Below, in pieces: positions 5,021 to 6,988 of a stretch of 6,988 nucleotides of DNA (position 1 is its first letter; each line of letters begins with the position of its first letter). The stretch spans positions 1-6,988 of the forward strand of contig QMKU01000069.1 of NCBI GenBank assembly GCA_003646525.1, given 5' to 3'. Source of the stretch: Campylobacterota bacterium. GTDB lineage: Bacteria; Campylobacterota; Campylobacteria; Campylobacterales; Sulfurovaceae. A program made the position numbers and the translations under genes. The notes under the pieces are model-generated. The model saw nothing but the letters and a program-made list of their open reading frames with translations. It was not told the DNA's origin and searched no databases.

Positions 5021-5024
5021 TTAA

Positions 5025-5852
5025 CTATAGATGAAGTGTTGCCCACTTAATACCTAAAGCCTCAAATGTAGCAATGGCTTCTTGTTGGCTAGGTAAGTCT
5101 GTGTCAATCATCTCTACATAACTGCTCTCATTAGCCAACTCATTCTCCATCATACGAACACAGTCATCTGTAGAGTATGCAAGTGTGCGTTTCTTTTCAA
5201 ACACATAATTAAGCGCATCATGTGTAGCTTTAATAGTAGACTCTTGTCCCAACTTAACTACACGCACAGTATATCTTTCTACATCTAACTTAGTTAGTGT
5301 AAGTGACTGAATGAACATACCATTAGCCCAAGCATCACTACCTTGCGGCCATTGCACAAACACATCAAAACCAATATCATATGCACCACCTTCTAATGTG
5401 CTGATATGTGATACACTGTCTTCACAATTCCTACACACAAACTTACCAGCCTTGTTGTGTTCTACAAAGAATACTACAACCTGTGTATGCTCTGCGTCTT
5501 CAACAGGTGGTTTGTCTTCACCTACACCAACATAGTCACCCCACAAGTTAAGTTCTATCTTGTACTCCCCAGCCTCTAACTCTACTTTAGGCCACCATAA
5601 CTTAAACTTGTGTGCAGTGTTGGAGAACGCATGATAACATGTGTCTACTTCGTTAAGTAAGTAGAGTTCATCAGGTGGTAATAGTAAGCTATCTAGGTGG
5701 ATAGCTTCTGGACTACCTAAGTCCCACTCACTACCATTAGGGTTAGCACCTTTGTACTCTGTATACAACATACCTTTAGGTACTTGTACATTACCCACAT
5801 CTTCCCAATCATGTGTCATTGCGAATAATTCTTGCTTTACTACATTGCTCAT
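5025..5852 (-). CDS. Probable virion or binding protein with C-terminal L7/L12-like domain, 275 aa
   Basis: ATG 5852 follows AAGGAGAG by about five bases, and the stop is TAG. Residues about 1-190 look like a beta-rich module: strands such as EYKIELNLWGDYVGV and TQVVVFFVEH, aromatic patches (KLWWP, VQWPQGSDAW) and a CRNC pair near residues 140-143. This resembles carbohydrate-binding or tail beta-sandwich domains in style, but I cannot name the family. Residues 193-275 form a separate small domain that aligns without a gap to residues 1-83 of the peptidase encoded next, about 41% identical by hand count. Its beta-alpha-alpha-beta-alpha-beta pattern, ending LGIKWATLHL, recalls the ribosomal L7/L12 C-terminal domain. 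The gene lies 14 bases after the tail-like gene, probably in one operon. Confidence 0.75.
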   Translation of the reverse strand: MSNVVKQELFAMTHDWEDVGNVQVPKGMLYTEYKGANPNGSEWDLGSPEAIHLDSLLLPPDELYLLNEVDTCYHAFSNTAHKFKLWWPKVELEAGEYKIELNLWGDYVGVGEDKPPVEDAEHTQVVVFFVEHNKAGKFVCRNCEDSVSHISTLEGGAYDIGFDVFVQWPQGSDAWANGMFIQSLTLTKLDVERYTVRVVKLGQESTIKATHDALNYVFEKKRTLAYSTDDCVRMMENELANESSYVEMIDTDLPSQQEAIATFEALGIKWATLHL

Positions 5853-5866
5853 TGTATCTCTCCTTA

Positions 5867-6823
5867 TTAACTAACTCTCAATCTGAAATCAGACATTGGT
5901 GTCTTTGCAAAAGATGTTATATGTCCCACACTGCCAATACCAAAGTTATAGTCACCAGTATATAGTTGACCTGCCATCTCATGTACATCGCCATTATCCC
6001 AAAAGTAGTTACCATATATTAACAGGTAACGCTCAAACTTTCTAAATCCTAATGTGTATGTACACCTAAGATGATGGGCTTCAATAGGGAAGTTTAACAG
6101 ATTACCAGCGAGTGGTATCTCAATGTCATTATATTCAACATTACCTTCTACTGTACCTATAGTAGATATACTAATACCTAATTGTAATATGTTCGTTTCG
6201 TTTGCGTACCTACTAAGATTCCCTTCCATAGATATAGAATTAAATACTGTTAAAGGAATATCCACACCTATACCTAATCCATAGTAGTGTGTTAGGTTAC
6301 GCATAGCATATACTAAGTTATAACCGCTTGGATAGTAATACTCGTTACTTTCATTGTCAACACTCCACATAGGGAATGAATACAAGCCATTAACATTCCT
6401 ATGATTAAGTAGTATAGGTTCAATGTTGGTTACTCTGTCAGCAATAACAGCTACAGCAAAACGTGTAGACATTGGTGGTATAGACTTAACACCTCCGTAG
6501 TCACTTAGGTTATTAGGAAATATCAATATACTATCTGTTATTGTTTCTGGTGTCCATGTAGTTTGTGGTAAGTTAGTTCTATTACTTATAAGGAACACAA
6601 CATACACCACACCATCAAATCTCTGTACATTGAATACTACATCTTTAGTGTTAGTGAACGATGTACCATCAAGTTGTGCTGAACCTTCTCCAATTGTTAT
6701 AGTTGTGTCTGTTTGTGTTACTTGCAATCCATGTAACACATGTATACCACCTTTGCGCCACATAGACGTTACATCATTAGCACTAAATTGAACATTGTAT
6801 CTAGGTATATGTTGAAATGTCAT
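5867..6823 (-). CDS. Tail or baseplate-like structural protein, 318 aa
   Basis: ATG 6823 overlaps the upstream stop as ATGA, and AGAGG lies about ten bases before it. The N-terminal 60 residues (GGIHVLHGLQVTQTD, then ITIGEGSAQLDGTSFTN) follow a pattern common in phage baseplate and tail-fibre proteins, in which a short strand-rich start is followed by a GxAxxDG turn. The protein is beta-rich throughout, with many Asn, Thr and Tyr residues, and has no signal peptide or catalytic motif. The C-terminal end (GQLYTGDYNFGIGS, then MSDFRLRV) resembles the last strands of a laminin-G or concanavalin-like domain, so glycan or receptor binding is possible. Both readings are pattern-based. It stops 14 bases before the 275-aa gene starts. 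Confidence 0.72.
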   Translation of the reverse strand: MTFQHIPRYNVQFSANDVTSMWRKGGIHVLHGLQVTQTDTTITIGEGSAQLDGTSFTNTKDVVFNVQRFDGVVYVVFLISNRTNLPQTTWTPETITDSILIFPNNLSDYGGVKSIPPMSTRFAVAVIADRVTNIEPILLNHRNVNGLYSFPMWSVDNESNEYYYPSGYNLVYAMRNLTHYYGLGIGVDIPLTVFNSISMEGNLSRYANETNILQLGISISTIGTVEGNVEYNDIEIPLAGNLLNFPIEAHHLRCTYTLGFRKFERYLLIYGNYFWDNGDVHEMAGQLYTGDYNFGIGSVGHITSFAKTPMSDFRLRVS

Positions 6824-6988
6824 TGAAATGTTACCTCTAATGCTGAATTAGCCCCGCACGCTTCACCAACGTCACCATGACTAACAACAAGTATGTTGGA
6901 TATTTTCCAATCAGGTGTATTGTTTAGGTCTACTACACCCGTCAGTATTTGCCTACTATTAGCTGTTCTGTTGATACTAGGCACACCT
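6820..6988 (-). CDS. C-terminal end of an unknown late protein, partial
   Basis: On the - strand the frame is open from the window edge (first full codon at 6987) to TGA at 6822-6820, giving 55 residues ending SALEVTFQ. The stop overlaps the next ATG as ATGA, which supports a real gene and translational coupling with the 318-aa tail-like protein. Segments such as RQILTGVVDLNNTPDWKISN and ILVVSHGDVGEACG suggest a beta-rich structural protein, perhaps tail or baseplate, but the fragment is too short to assign. Confidence 0.7.
   Translation of the reverse strand, partial: GVPSINRTANSRQILTGVVDLNNTPDWKISNILVVSHGDVGEACGANSALEVTFQ

Noticed and set aside
5311..5535. Open frame on the + strand inside the 275-aa gene
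   Set aside because: It is antisense to a gene with a strong ribosome binding site and a domain with a paralogue; composition is Ser/Thr/Pro-rich as expected of a shadow.
5686..5707. 8-bp hairpin AAGCTATC/GATAGCTT inside the 275-aa gene
   Set aside because: Stems of this length are expected a few times by chance in an AT-rich window of this size.
1..6988. CRISPR arrays, tRNA genes, insertion sequences, attachment repeats
   Set aside because: I saw no regular spaced direct repeats, no tRNA pattern, no transposase or integrase motifs, and no paired terminal repeats flanking a segment other than the intergenic inverted repeat described.

Overview
The window looks like part of an AT-rich, double-stranded DNA phage (or prophage) of a bacterium. 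It has a family A DNA polymerase, a run of very small overlapping genes, strong AGGAG-type ribosome binding sites, and a late-type block holding a cysteine-peptidase (C39-like) wall hydrolase and tail or baseplate-like proteins. TAA, TAG and TGA all end genes, so there is no sign of stop-codon recoding. The sequence does not identify the host.

Left arm, + strand, 1-3120. The window opens inside a polA-like DNA polymerase gene that runs off the left edge. Nine downstream small frames follow (17-104 aa), joined by ATGA or TAATG overlaps or by Shine-Dalgarno sites inside the preceding gene, as in a polycistronic replication or early operon. They include a 45-aa membrane peptide, a 21-aa acidic peptide and a 50-aa extremely basic protein. 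Two of the nine (17 and 28 aa) are weakly supported. Four perfect inverted repeats of 10-13 bp lie inside coding sequence in this arm. The arm ends at a strong intrinsic terminator (3127-3166).

Right arm, - strand, 6988-3175, converging on the same terminator. Reading right to left: the C-terminal end of an unknown protein; a 318-aa tail or baseplate-like protein; a 275-aa protein with a beta-rich N-terminal half and a small C-terminal domain; a 288-base non-coding region; a 482-aa C39-like peptidase with a distinct C-terminal domain; and a 37-aa small hydrophobic protein coupled to it by TAATG. The last two may act together at the cell envelope, in lysis or in wall penetration by the virion.

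Two things stand out. First, the last 83 residues of the 275-aa protein and the first 83 of the peptidase are paralogous, about 41% identical by hand count with no gap, and resemble the ribosomal L7/L12 C-terminal domain fold. Second, the non-coding region between exactly these two copies can fold into two large structures: a three-way junction closed by a perfect 13-bp stem, and a long hairpin built on a perfect 17-bp inverted repeat. A plausible sigma70-type promoter for the peptidase gene overlaps one arm of that repeat.
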